Shown here in pieces: positions 1-7,587 of a stretch of DNA of 40,092 bases. The notes under the pieces were generated by a model. The model did not search any database and had not been told where the DNA came from. It saw nothing but the letters and a program-made list of their open reading frames with translations. Source of the DNA: JANWYQ01 sp034432445 (GTDB lineage: Bacteria; Chloroflexota; Anaerolineae; JAAEKA01); assembly GCA_034432445.1 (NCBI GenBank), contig DAOUBX010000226.1, positions 1 to 40,092 on the forward strand. Reading direction: 5' to 3'. Position 1 is the stretch's first letter. Each line of letters starts with the position of its first letter. The position numbers were made by a program, and so were the translations under genes.

Positions 1-79
1 CCGGGCATTTGGATTCTGGTTTGCAAACGTGTCTGCGAAGCCAACCTAGGTCGCAAATCGCCTACAAATGCCCGGCACC
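1..79. repeat. Inverted-repeat element, GGTGCCGGGCACTT family (left end cut by window)
   Basis: Bases 1-11 (CCGGGCATTTG) are the exact reverse complement of 65-75, and the right arm continues as GCACCT. The same core, AGGTGCCGGGCACTTG and its complement, recurs at 18302-18316 and as both arms of the element at 21458-21542. The outer left arm lies beyond the window start. It sits upstream of the LOG-family gene. Function unknown; a non-coding dispersed repeat is the simplest reading. Confidence 0.6.
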
Positions 80-130
80 TGAGCAGTTACCTTTGTACGA
101 CCGCCATCAGTCCGCCATCAGGAGCCTACC

Positions 131-676
131 TTGCCTCCATTCCTTGTCTCCGTCTTCGGCGGCGCGCGTGTCGCCGCGGAGAGCACCTTGTACGCTGAGT
201 CGCTGCGCCTGGGCCGCCTGCTGGGCCAGGCAGGGTTCACGGTCGCCACAGGCGGCTATACCGGCACGATGGAAGCCGTGCTGCGCGGCGCGCGCGCGGC
301 CGGCGCACACACGATCGGCTACACCTGCGCCACCTTCGAGCGCGATTTTGCGCCCAACCCCTGGGTGGCCGAGGAGCGCAAGGCCGCCGTGCTCTCGGCG
401 CGCATCCAGCGCATCGCCGAGGAGAGCGATGCCTTCGTGGTCGTCCATGGCGGCCTGGGCACCCTGGCCGAGCTGGCGCTGGTGTGGAACATGTTGCTGG
501 CCGGCGAGCTGCCGGCCAAGCCCCTGGTGGTGGGGCCGGAGTGGCCCAAGGTGATCGACGTAGTGCACGCCGAGACGCAGATGGGGGCGTCGGCGCTGCG
601 GTTGCTGACGTTGGTGGAGACGGCGGAGGGGGCAGTGCAGCAGTTGCAGGCGCAACTGGGACGCGCCGGCAGTTAG
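131..676 (+). CDS. LOG family protein (SLOG / lysine decarboxylase-like fold)
   Basis: This is a 181-residue Rossmann-like protein of the LOG/SLOG group. An early VSVFGG strand opens the fold, and HGGLGTLAEL stands where the family has PGGxGTxxE, the nucleotide-binding signature. LOG proteins release free cytokinin bases from their ribotides or act as nucleotide phosphoribohydrolases. The substrate here cannot be read from sequence. The start is TTG, chosen because AGGAG lies six bases upstream (120-124) and the fold begins directly after it. The gene stands alone on the plus strand and converges on the FmdB-like gene. The His in place of the motif Pro is a small departure. Family assignment is secure, the exact function is not. 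Confidence 0.82.
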   Translation: MPPFLVSVFGGARVAAESTLYAESLRLGRLLGQAGFTVATGGYTGTMEAVLRGARAAGAHTIGYTCATFERDFAPNPWVAEERKAAVLSARIQRIAEESDAFVVVHGGLGTLAELALVWNMLLAGELPAKPLVVGPEWPKVIDVVHAETQMGASALRLLTLVETAEGAVQQLQAQLGRAGS

Positions 677-701
677 AAGCGTGTGGTCGTGGGGGGCCAA
701 A

Positions 702-741
702 AATGCGGGCTGCGCCAGACCCTGGCGGCGCAGCCCGCATT
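702..741 (-). terminator. Intrinsic terminator between convergent genes
   Basis: A perfect 15-bp stem (702-716 paired with 727-741) with a 10-base loop lies between the LOG gene and the FmdB-like gene. Read on the minus strand the stem is followed by TTTTT, so it is a classical terminator for the fmdB run. On the plus strand there is no T run, though the stem may still help end the LOG transcript. Confidence 0.8.
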
Positions 742-781
742 GCTTTGGTCCGGGCTCACGGCCCGGTCAGCGGCGGATGCT

Positions 782-976
782 TCAGCCCACGGGGCCGCAG
801 TCGGCCGCCGAACGCCCACCGCCGCTGCTGCCGGCCGTGCCGAACACGCTGAAGCTTTTGGCCACGTGGCTGCCGCCGCAGTCGGGGCAGGTGATCGTCT
901 CCTGGCTGAACATCGACCGCACGAATTTCTCGAACTCGGAGCCGCAGTCGTTGCAATGGTACTCGTAAATCGGCAT
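782..976 (-). CDS. FmdB family zinc-ribbon protein
   Basis: A 64-residue protein opening with MPIYEYHC, followed by CNDCG and CPDCG. These four cysteines form the single zinc ribbon that defines the FmdB/CxxC_CxxC_SSSS family. Family members are named after a putative regulator in a methylotroph formamidase cluster and their role is generally unknown. The Ser/Gly-rich tail after residue 45 is normal for the family. The start has a GAGAGGA Shine-Dalgarno. The gene is last in a minus-strand run and is followed at once by a terminator. Confidence 0.85.
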   Translation of the reverse strand: MPIYEYHCNDCGSEFEKFVRSMFSQETITCPDCGGSHVAKSFSVFGTAGSSGGGRSAADCGPVG

Positions 977-1095
977 GCCTTCGTCCTCTCTGGTCTTGAG
1001 ATCGGTGCGGTGCGCGCAGGCACCGCCTTCAGGCCTGAGATGCCGCCGACCACCGTTGCGTTACGCCCTTGTTGCCTCCAGTTCCTCCTGTTGCG

Positions 1096-2406
1096 CTAAA
1101 CGATGCTCCTGGCCTTGCCGCTGCTGGCCTTGACCCCGCTCACCACGGCGTTGAGGAAGGTGGACTTGAGCGGCTGCACGGCCATGGCGGCCTGGTAGGG
1201 TGGCAGCTTTTCCAGCACCTGGATGATGCGGCCCAGCGCCATGAAGCCCATGCCCTCGGTGTTGTCCAGGATGAGATCGGCCAGCTTGCCGCGCTCGATG
1301 GCCATGGCGACGATGCGATCGAAAGTGGTCTCCGGGGTAAAGACACGCTGGGCGCGCGGCACCATGTGCATGGCCCCGTGCTTGCAGGCCGCGTAACAGA
1401 CGCCGCAGCCCAGGCACAGATCGGCGTCGCGCACGGCCCAACGGGGGCGCTTGTTGCCCTGCGGCTCACCCACCACGATGTCGATGGCCTGCACCGGGCA
1501 CGCCTTGGCGCAGCGCCCGCAACCGTTGCAGCGCTCCAGGTCAATCTCGCTGATCCAGTTCGACGTCACGATGGCGTTGCGCAGGTCGAAGGTGCGGATA
1601 GCGCTCATCATGCCGCAGCAGCAGCCACAGCAGTTGCAGATGTAGCTGACGTTGCGCTGCACGTTGTCACCCGTCTGCGCCAAGCCGGCCTCTTTGCACT
1701 CGGCCAGCAGGCGCAGCGACTCGTCCTTGCCGATCGGCTCGGCGATACCGTTGCGCACAAGCATGTCTGCGGCGTAGTTGAAGGTCATGCAGGTGCGCTG
1801 CGGCTTGTCGCAGGCTGTGCCCAGATGGCTATGATGGTGGCGGCAGGCGCAGAGCGAGACCGCATGGCTGGTAGCCGACTCGACGATGGCGCTGGCGCGC
1901 TCCCAGTCCAGGATTTCGACGTGATCAGCGGCGGCCGGCAGCGCCTCCTCGCGCACCAAAGAGCGACCGATTTGCGTCTCGCCGGCGAAGACAGCGCGGG
2001 CAAAGCGGTCATCGCGAAACATGTACTCGTCGAACAGCCGCGCCAGCTCGGCCATGGGCAGGTCGGCCCGCGCGCGCATGAAGGTGTACTCGAAGAAGCC
2101 GATGACCACCGGGGAGAGGGTGAAGTAGCGCTTGCCCTCGCGCTCTACGTCGAGCACCAGGCCGCGCTCGGCCATAGCGGTCAACTTGTCGCCAAGCTCG
2201 TCGGCCGGCATGCCCAGCTTGCGCGCCAGCTTGTTCAAGGAGGTGAAGTTGGTGGGCAAGCGGCGGGCGATGTCGGCCTCCTCCGGCGCGTAGAGCAGCC
2301 GCAAGATGCGCAGCAGCGCCGGCGAGCTGGGCGCGCCGGTCACGTTGCGGTCCAGACGCTGCTGCAACAGCCGATACGCGCGGTCGGGATTAACCATGTG
2401 GCCCAT
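1096..2406 (-). CDS. Winged-helix and 4Fe-4S ferredoxin-domain protein
   Basis: A predicted 436-residue cytoplasmic iron-sulfur protein. The first ~100 residues look like a helical, winged-helix-type domain. Mid-protein cysteine groups follow (CACRHHHSHLGTAC and CNCCGCCC), which could bind an additional cluster or metal. Two consecutive 4Fe-4S motifs, CNGCGRCAKACP and CLGCGVCYAACK, lie near residues 290-345. Proteins of this build are usually annotated as ferredoxin or 4Fe-4S binding protein, and their electron partner is unknown. The ATG at 2406 is chosen over the longer frame because GAGGAGG sits seven bases before it. It lies 150 bases downstream of the DinB-like gene. The electron-transfer role is inferred from the clusters. 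Confidence 0.8.
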   Translation of the reverse strand: MGHMVNPDRAYRLLQQRLDRNVTGAPSSPALLRILRLLYAPEEADIARRLPTNFTSLNKLARKLGMPADELGDKLTAMAERGLVLDVEREGKRYFTLSPVVIGFFEYTFMRARADLPMAELARLFDEYMFRDDRFARAVFAGETQIGRSLVREEALPAAADHVEILDWERASAIVESATSHAVSLCACRHHHSHLGTACDKPQRTCMTFNYAADMLVRNGIAEPIGKDESLRLLAECKEAGLAQTGDNVQRNVSYICNCCGCCCGMMSAIRTFDLRNAIVTSNWISEIDLERCNGCGRCAKACPVQAIDIVVGEPQGNKRPRWAVRDADLCLGCGVCYAACKHGAMHMVPRAQRVFTPETTFDRIVAMAIERGKLADLILDNTEGMGFMALGRIIQVLEKLPPYQAAMAVQPLKSTFLNAVVSGVKASSGKARSIV

Positions 2407-2505
2407 GGCGAACCTCCTCGAAAGGGGTGACACAGTCCGTGGCAAAGAGGCTGGCGGCAGCCCACGGAACGGCGCTCTTCCTGGGTCGCCCGTGTTGTGC
2501 CGGAG

Positions 2506-2535
2506 TGTCGGTCGATCCTGAATGACCGACCGACA
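2506..2535. repeat. Stem-loop in DinB-ferredoxin gap
   Basis: TGTCGGTCG (2506-2514) pairs perfectly with CGACCGACA (2527-2535) across a 12-base loop. It lies 21 bases after the DinB-like stop and about 100 bases before the ferredoxin gene start. There is no T run, so it may be an operator, a processing site or a weak terminator rather than a standard terminator. Confidence 0.5.
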
Positions 2536-2556
2536 AAGATCGTGCGCGGCGCCGGC

Positions 2557-3009
2557 CTACTTGAGCTTCTTAGCTTCCAGGTTGGCGTGGATGTCGAGGT
2601 AACGCAGCCAACTGCGAACGGTCAGCGGGCCGAACTGGTTGTGCGGGATCTTGACGCCGGCTTCGACAGCCTGGCCGAGCTGCTGCGCCAAGGCAACGGT
2701 CTCCTGGCGCGTGCTGCGCAAGGCATCTTGCAGGGTCGTCCAGTCCGCGTCTTGGGGCGGCCGATAGCCGTCGTACTCGTCCATCGTGAGCGCTGCGCCC
2801 AGGGCCACGCGCAGTCGGCTCTGTCCCCAGCGCTCGATGCCGGTGATGTGGCTGAGCAGTTGGCGGTTGGCCGCGCTGTCCTGGGCCGCGGCGAAGGTGC
2901 GCTCCAAGACGCGACCGTCGAGCTGCAAGCGCTCAGCCATCTGTGCGGCCGTCAAGTTGCGAAAAGGTCGTTCGAGAAAGCGGTTAGTGATCGTCTCGCG
3001 CAGTCCCAT
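2557..3009 (-). CDS. DinB-like four-helix protein
   Basis: A 150-residue, mostly helical protein. LLSHITGIERWG near residue 52 and FGPLTVRSWLRYLDIHAN near the C-terminus match the pattern of the DinB/YfiT-like superfamily, where histidines on separate helices bind a divalent metal. Members include thiol-dependent S-transferases and many proteins of unknown role. The start lies only six bases after the sufE-like stop, so the two genes are probably co-transcribed and may be coupled. Superfamily assignment is moderately secure; no substrate can be proposed. Confidence 0.65.
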   Translation of the reverse strand: MGLRETITNRFLERPFRNLTAAQMAERLQLDGRVLERTFAAAQDSAANRQLLSHITGIERWGQSRLRVALGAALTMDEYDGYRPPQDADWTTLQDALRSTRQETVALAQQLGQAVEAGVKIPHNQFGPLTVRSWLRYLDIHANLEAKKLK

Positions 3010-3015
3010 GGTTGA

Positions 3016-3453
3016 CTACTCTGCCGCCGTTTGCACCGCCAGCCGCTTCATGTGGGCCAGGATGGCGCTGATGCCCTTGATGCGCTGGTAGGTGATGACC
3101 TCTTGCAAACCCATGGCGTTGAAGAAATCGCCGGGCACTGCCAGGATTTCCTCTGCCGTGAGGCCGTTGAGGCCCTCGGCCATCAGCGCCGCATAGCCGC
3201 GCACCGTGGGCGACTCGGGCGGCACGTCAAAATGGAAGTACAGATGGCCATCGCGCGGCTCAGCATAGACGAAGACCGGGGTCATGCACTCATGCACCTG
3301 GTCCATGTCGCTGCGCCGCGCGGCCAACCAATCCGGCAGCGGCGGCAAGCTCTGGGCGTATTCAAGCAGCAGGTCGAGCTTTTCGCGACCCTCGGCGAGC
3401 TCGAACTCCTCCACGATGGCCTGTAGGCGGCCAGGTAAGGTGTCAGTGCTCAT
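3016..3453 (-). CDS. sufE: SufE-like cysteine desulfuration protein
   Basis: 145 residues, the usual SufE length. SufE takes persulfide sulfur from the cysteine desulfurase SufS and passes it to the SufBCD scaffold for Fe-S cluster assembly. The conserved acceptor cysteine is in VHECMTPVFV near residue 55. The PPLPDWL segment upstream and the AEGLNGLTAEEIL and FFNAMGL segments downstream are typical. The ATG at 3453 is preceded by GGAG at seven bases and removes a 20-residue unlikely extension. No SufS or SufBCD gene is in the window, so its partners are encoded elsewhere. A CsdE-like role is the alternative. Confidence 0.85.
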   Translation of the reverse strand: MSTDTLPGRLQAIVEEFELAEGREKLDLLLEYAQSLPPLPDWLAARRSDMDQVHECMTPVFVYAEPRDGHLYFHFDVPPESPTVRGYAALMAEGLNGLTAEEILAVPGDFFNAMGLQEVITYQRIKGISAILAHMKRLAVQTAAE

Positions 3454-3533
3454 CGTATTGCTCCAACAGTTGGCAGTGCTGAGCAAGCCCCCGGCAGTCA
3501 GCGCCTCGCTCACTGCTCAGGACGCGCACCGGG

Positions 3534-4031
3534 TTAGTGGCTATGACCTGCGGCATGCACATGCCCGTGCGCCAACTCCTCGTCGGTCGCGGGCCGCAGC
3601 CCGGCGATACGGGTCTGGAAGTGCAGCGTCTCGCCGGCCAGCGGATGGTTGAAATTCAGCACTACCCCATCCTGCCGTACGTCCTCGACGTAGACCGTGT
3701 ACACGTGGCCGGAGTTATCCTGCGCCTGCAAGGCCATGCCCACGCTCAACTCCATACCGGGCGGAAACGCCGAGGCCGGGAAGAACTGCAGACCGGCCGG
3801 ATCCATTTCGCCATAGCCGTCGGCCGGCGCTACCGTCACATCCTTTTCATCGCCGACCGCCATGCCGTAGAGCGCTCGCTCCAGGCCGGGGATGATCTGG
3901 CCGGCGCCTTGCAGGAACATCAGCGGCTCGCCCTGGGCCGAGCTGTCGATCAACTCACCGTTGTCGAGGCGCAGGTTGTAGTCCAGGCTCACGACCATAC
4001 CGTCTTGCACTGTCATCGGGGAAGCAGTCAT
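3534..4031 (-). CDS. slyD: FKBP-type peptidyl-prolyl isomerase, SlyD-like
   Basis: 165-residue cytoplasmic prolyl isomerase and folding helper. DGMVVSLDYNLRLDNGELIDSS opens the FKBP half, GAGQIIPGLERALYGMAVGD completes it, and the insert-in-flap region follows (PASAFPPGMELSVG). FNHPLAGETLHFQ near residue 130 is the SlyD signature. The tail is short and His-rich (HGHVHAAGHSH), as in SlyD proteins that bind nickel or zinc. The start at 4031 has AAAGG upstream; the longer reading frame would add 30 residues without family support. A strong promoter lies about 95 bases upstream. The gene probably leads a unit with sufE and the DinB-like gene. Confidence 0.9.
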   Translation of the reverse strand: MTASPMTVQDGMVVSLDYNLRLDNGELIDSSAQGEPLMFLQGAGQIIPGLERALYGMAVGDEKDVTVAPADGYGEMDPAGLQFFPASAFPPGMELSVGMALQAQDNSGHVYTVYVEDVRQDGVVLNFNHPLAGETLHFQTRIAGLRPATDEELAHGHVHAAGHSH

Positions 4032-4132
4032 CAGATTAACCTTTCTGGAAAACAAACGCTGCCCAACGGCGGTGCGCATGGGCAGCGCAGTTGCGAATTT
4101 GGTGGGGGCTGTTATGAGCACCGCGTAATGCC

Positions 4133-4161
4133 AGTATAGCCGGGGTTGCGCCGGGAGTCAA
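4133..4161 (-). promoter_or_regulatory. Promoter of the slyD-sufE unit
   Basis: Read on the minus strand: TTGACT at 4161-4156, a 17-base spacer, then TATACT at 4138-4133. Predicted transcription start is near 4126, giving slyD an untranslated leader of about 95 bases. Confidence 0.7.
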
Positions 4162-4274
4162 AGCAGGCAAACAATGGGAACAGGGCTTCTGCAAGCAGAA
4201 CGGCCAAAGTCGCCACTACGAAGTCGTTTGGTTATCCCCCGTGAGCCATGCTGAGATGCTGACGAGCAACCGGC

Positions 4275-5426
4275 TCATGCCCAGGAGACCAGTGGCAGCC
4301 GCGCCTTGACGTCCAAGTCCCAGCCGGCGCGCAGGCCGGCTTGCCAGCGATAGTGCGCGGCTGCGCCGATCATGGCGGCGTTGTCCGTGCACAGCCAAAT
4401 GGGGGGGATGGAGGTGGGCAGCGTCATGCGCTCGGCCAGTTGCCGGCGCAGCTCGCCGTTGGCTGCCACGCCGCCGCACACGCACACATGCTGCGCGCCG
4501 CAGTCCTGCGCCGCCAGCAGCGTCTTGCTCACCAGCACATCCGCCACCGCCGTCTGAAAACTGGCAGCAACATCCCGCAGCGCCTGCACCTTCTCCTCAT
4601 CTCTGTCCCTTCTTTCCCCTTCTTCTCTGCTTTCCCCCTCTTCGATCCAGCCCGCATACCCTGCCGGCCAGGCCGGGTCATCCCAATGCGCCTGTTGCTC
4701 GCGCACCAAGCGCAGCACGGCGGTCTTGAGCCCGCTGAAGCTGAAGTTGTAGCGGTGCTGCGTATCAGTCGGGCCGGTCAGCGCGCGCGGCAGGAGGAAG
4801 CGCGTGGGGTCGCCGTCCGCTGCGGCACGCTGCACGCTCGGCCCGCCGGGATAAGACAGGCCCAGCAGCCGCGCGGCCTTGTCGAAGGCCTCGCCGGCCG
4901 CGTCGTCCAAGGTTCCGCCCAGCCGGCGGTAGCGGCCGTGGCCCTCCATCAACACCAGCTCGGTGTGTCCGCCGGAAACGATCAACACGAGGATGGGAAA
5001 AGAGGCGTGCAGCGCGGGGGTCGTTGCGCCCTTTTCCTCCGTTCCGCCGACCTGCGGCGTCAGCCAGTTGGAATAGACATGTCCTTCCAGGTGGTTCACA
5101 GCCACCAGCGGCAGGCCACGGCCGAAGGCAATGCCCTTGGCCGCGTTCACGCCCACCAGCAGCGAGCCGGCCAGGCCGGGCCCCTCGGTCACGGCGACGG
5201 CGTCCAGGTCGGACCAGCCCACCTGCGCCGTCGTCAACGCCTGCTCGATAACCGGGGTGATGGCCAGCACGTGCTGCCGCGATGCAACCTCGGGAAAGAC
5301 GCCGCCGTAGCGCCGGTGCAACGCGATCTGCGAAGCAACGACGTTGGACAGGATCGTGCGCCCGTCTGCCACCACTGCGGCTGCGGTCTCGTCGCACGAG
5401 GTTTCGATAGCCAAGATGCGGGTCAT
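4275..5426 (-). CDS. tsaD: tRNA N6-adenosine threonylcarbamoyltransferase
   Basis: TsaD transfers the threonylcarbamoyl group from TsaC product to A37 of ANN-decoding tRNAs, with TsaB and TsaE. The ASKHA-type start MTRILAIETSCDETA, the metal-binding HLEGHVYSN and the SGGHTEL loop are all present, as are GGVAANGELR and CTDNAAMIGAAA near the end. At 383 residues it is some 40 longer than usual. The excess is an Arg/Glu-rich stretch at about residues 261-279, coded by a homopurine tract at 4589-4644, and a shorter insert near residue 130. Both break otherwise conserved spacing without disturbing frame. The start lies seven bases after the upstream membrane protein gene, so it is probably expressed from that gene's promoter. 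Confidence 0.95.
   Translation of the reverse strand: MTRILAIETSCDETAAAVVADGRTILSNVVASQIALHRRYGGVFPEVASRQHVLAITPVIEQALTTAQVGWSDLDAVAVTEGPGLAGSLLVGVNAAKGIAFGRGLPLVAVNHLEGHVYSNWLTPQVGGTEEKGATTPALHASFPILVLIVSGGHTELVLMEGHGRYRRLGGTLDDAAGEAFDKAARLLGLSYPGGPSVQRAAADGDPTRFLLPRALTGPTDTQHRYNFSFSGLKTAVLRLVREQQAHWDDPAWPAGYAGWIEEGESREEGERRDRDEEKVQALRDVAASFQTAVADVLVSKTLLAAQDCGAQHVCVCGGVAANGELRRQLAERMTLPTSIPPIWLCTDNAAMIGAAAHYRWQAGLRAGWDLDVKARLPLVSWA
4589..4644. repeat. Homopurine/homopyrimidine tract inside tsaD
   Basis: A run of almost pure C/T on the plus strand (purine on the coding strand) encodes a charged stretch rich in Glu and Arg. It is not part of the conserved TsaD core and looks like an in-frame low-complexity insertion. 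Confidence 0.6.
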
Positions 5427-5433
5427 GGGACAG

Positions 5434-6789
5434 CTAGATGCCTGCCGCCAAGGAATCGTCTACGGCCACCGCGGCCGCATCGGCAGGTCGTTCCAGGCGC
5501 ATCTCCCAGAGCATGGCCTTTTGCAGCCGCAGCTCCTCGCGGTGGCGTTCGAGCTCGCGCAAGTTCTGAGCCACGCGGGCGCCGCGGTCGGGCAAGTGGT
5601 GACAGTTCTGCTGCGCCTGGCGCAGCCACCGCTCCGCCTCGGCCAGCTCGCCGTTGCGCAACAGCAGCTCTCCCAGCTTGGCCGCACCCAACACGTCCCA
5701 CGGCGAGTATTCCAACACCTTGCGCAGGCGGAGGATCTCCTTCTGGTCTCCCTCGCGCTTGACGAGCGCCAAGCCAACGTCGAAGATGGACTCGGGATCG
5801 TAGCGTTCGGCGCGGTGACGGATCAGGGCATGGCCACGCGGCACGATCATGTCCAACCGCGAGGCCACGCGCAAGTTGACAACCACATCGTCGGAGTCGT
5901 CTGCGAGATGCAACACAATGTCTTCGTTGCCGCCCACGATAGCGTTAATGTCCATGGACTCTCTGCCGACCTTGAGGCTTTCCACGTACAAGGGGTTCTC
6001 GCCCTTGTTGTGCACCCGTACTTGACGGCTGTCCAGCGTCAGCTCTGCTTTTTCCTCCAGCTCGTTGCGGTTATTGTTGCTTGCCAGCCTGATGCTCTTG
6101 GGCAAGGGGAAATAGACGTCCAACACCTCGAGGAAATCGGCCGAGTACTCTTTGAGCACGCCGACATGTTCGTGCACCTCATCGTCCTCGACCAGTTCCA
6201 GCACCACGCGCGTGCCGACGTAGTGCTCCAACAGGGGGTCGTAGCTGGTGCCAACGTAGCCGATGATGTCCTTGCCGACGTTCTTGATGTAGGTCTCGCT
6301 GGTGTCGGTGATCACCTTGGCGGCCGGCTTGCGGACGCGACCGATCACCATGCCCAGGACCTCGTTGAGCGAGTCGGTGGCCGTGCTCATGAAGTTGCGA
6401 AAGGCGCGGCGCAGACGGCGCACGATGCTGGGATGAAACGCGCGCTGCAGGTCGCGCGCTCGCCGCTTCTGCGCCTCGGCATCTAGATCGCGCGCGTGGC
6501 GGTAGATGGCCTGAATGTCGTTGAACTCGTCCCTGTAGAAGATGTAGCTGGTCTCGATGTGCCGCTCATCCTGCACGTCGGCGCGGTAGGTGAGGTCAAA
6601 ACCGGTCGGGAAGAGGTGCATGAAGCCCCAGATCACGCGGTTGTTCTTGCGTTCGACGGTCACGTGAAAGCCATCGAAGTCTTGCAGACAGCGGTCCTTG
6701 CGCGACGAACGCAAATAGGAGCCGATCAACGTGGCAACCAGGATGACAAACAGCGTGAGAATGAACGACCAATCGATGGCGCCTGGCAT
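5434..6789 (-). CDS. Membrane-anchored protein of unknown function with TPR-like C-terminus
   Basis: 451 residues. One N-terminal membrane segment (WSFILTLFVILVATLIGSYL, about residues 6-26) is followed by a basic stop-transfer patch, so the bulk should be cytoplasmic. The middle (residues ~30-330) is not recognised. Around residues 350-410 the paired-helix pattern LGAAKLGELLLRNGELAEAERWL is TPR-like, followed by a charged coiled-coil-like helix. The start at 6789 has GAGG nine bases upstream and places the membrane helix at the N-terminus. It has its own good promoter and is followed closely by tsaD. I do not recognise a family and propose no function. Confidence 0.7.
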   Translation of the reverse strand: MPGAIDWSFILTLFVILVATLIGSYLRSSRKDRCLQDFDGFHVTVERKNNRVIWGFMHLFPTGFDLTYRADVQDERHIETSYIFYRDEFNDIQAIYRHARDLDAEAQKRRARDLQRAFHPSIVRRLRRAFRNFMSTATDSLNEVLGMVIGRVRKPAAKVITDTSETYIKNVGKDIIGYVGTSYDPLLEHYVGTRVVLELVEDDEVHEHVGVLKEYSADFLEVLDVYFPLPKSIRLASNNNRNELEEKAELTLDSRQVRVHNKGENPLYVESLKVGRESMDINAIVGGNEDIVLHLADDSDDVVVNLRVASRLDMIVPRGHALIRHRAERYDPESIFDVGLALVKREGDQKEILRLRKVLEYSPWDVLGAAKLGELLLRNGELAEAERWLRQAQQNCHHLPDRGARVAQNLRELERHREELRLQKAMLWEMRLERPADAAAVAVDDSLAAGI

Positions 6790-6860
6790 GGGGCAATACC
6801 TCGGGGCATGTGAGCTGTTGGTGAACAAAGAGCGCTCGACGAGCGATCGACGGTGGGGAG

Positions 6861-6889
6861 ATTATAGTGAGTTGCGCCGACGTAGGCAA
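6861..6889 (-). promoter_or_regulatory. Promoter of the membrane protein-tsaD unit
   Basis: On the minus strand TTGCCT (6889-6884), a 17-base spacer and a consensus TATAAT (6866-6861). It lies 71 bases upstream of the ATG at 6789, downstream of the 62-residue Rossmann ORF. Confidence 0.7.
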
Positions 6890-6931
6890 ACTGGCGCGCT
6901 GTAGGCGGCGCTGAGAGGTGCGAGCCGGCGA

Positions 6932-7120
6932 TCAATCGACGAAGTTGCGGATGAAGGAGTAGATGAACCGCTCCGGCTCGTAGCGGCCGTGGATAACGCT
7001 CCACAGGTTGTACTCCCAGCCGATCACGTCGTGGCCGTTGACAGCGACCAGATTGGCAATAGCCGTGCCCATGTTGCCTAAGCCAACAACACCAACGCGT
7101 GGGGTGGTGCGATCTGTCAT
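6932..7120 (-). CDS. Short Rossmann-fold protein or fragment, GpsA-like N-terminus
   Basis: 62 residues. VGVVGLGNMGTAIANLVAVN is a complete beta-alpha dinucleotide-binding start with GxGxxG, followed by GHDVIGWEYN. It resembles the first quarter of NAD(P)-dependent glycerol-3-phosphate dehydrogenase (GpsA) and related enzymes, which are about 330 residues long. The protein stops cleanly at residue 62 and nothing resembling the rest follows in any frame before the next promoter. A strong AAGGAG lies nine bases before the ATG, so it is probably still translated. It could be a decayed remnant or a small nucleotide-binding protein. It lies 91 bases after the feoC-like gene on the same strand. Confidence 0.5.
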   Translation of the reverse strand: MTDRTTPRVGVVGLGNMGTAIANLVAVNGHDVIGWEYNLWSVIHGRYEPERFIYSFIRNFVD

Positions 7121-7211
7121 CGGTTTGTTCTCCTTGCGGCGCTACCGCAACAATTCCGCCCGACGAGGTGCTGCGGGCGGCTGGGCATGCCTGCTCGGCC
7201 ATTGGCAGCGG

Positions 7212-7508
7212 TCATCGCGGGGCCCAGCGCATGAACGATTGGCACGACTCGCGGTCGTCGGCGATCATCTCCGGCAGAGCGTAGTAGGCGCCGGTGCCGG
7301 CTAGCACGTATGGACAGCCGTTCTTGTAACCGCAGGCGGCGCACGACGCTCCGGCGCGGCTCTCGACGCGCACCAGCCGGCCCAGCCGCACCAGTTCGTC
7401 CAGCATGCCTTGCAGCGTAGGACGTTCCAGGTCGAGCTGCGCAGCCAGCAAATCGAGGCTGATGGGGCCCGGTGTTTGATGGAAGATGGCAAGGAGCTGG
7501 CGGAGCAT
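7212..7508 (-). CDS. feoC: FeoC-like winged-helix regulator
   Basis: 98 residues. A winged-helix fold (residues 1-50, with LLAAQLDLERPTLQGMLDELVRLG) is followed by CAACGYKNGC, a cysteine group like that of FeoC, which is thought to carry an oxygen- or iron-sensing Fe-S cluster. FeoC proteins modulate FeoB turnover or feo transcription. Location directly after feoB supports the call. No Shine-Dalgarno is evident; instead a six-unit heptamer array lies immediately upstream of the ATG. Confidence 0.75.
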   Translation of the reverse strand: MLRQLLAIFHQTPGPISLDLLAAQLDLERPTLQGMLDELVRLGRLVRVESRAGASCAACGYKNGCPYVLAGTGAYYALPEMIADDRESCQSFMRWAPR

Positions 7509-7510
7509 AG

Positions 7511-7552
7511 TGGGCGGTGGGCGGTGAACGGTGAACGATGAACGGTGAGCGG
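7511..7552. repeat. Heptamer tandem array (TGAACGG)6
   Basis: Six consecutive 7-bp units, variants of TGAACGG (TGGGCGG, TGGGCGG, TGAACGG, TGAACGA, TGAACGG, TGAGCGG), occupy exactly 42 bases between feoB and the feoC-like start. Related 7-mers occur in the molybdenum hydroxylase gene at 11983-12070. Confidence 0.75.
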
Positions 7553-7587
7553 AGGTTGGGGGCTGATTGCCGAATACCGCCTAGCGG

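Noticed and set aside
1069..2430. 453-residue plus-strand reading frame over the ferredoxin gene
   Set aside because: It is antisense to a gene with clear 4Fe-4S motifs. Long open frames on the opposite strand are expected at this GC content, and the translation is low in complexity with no known motif.
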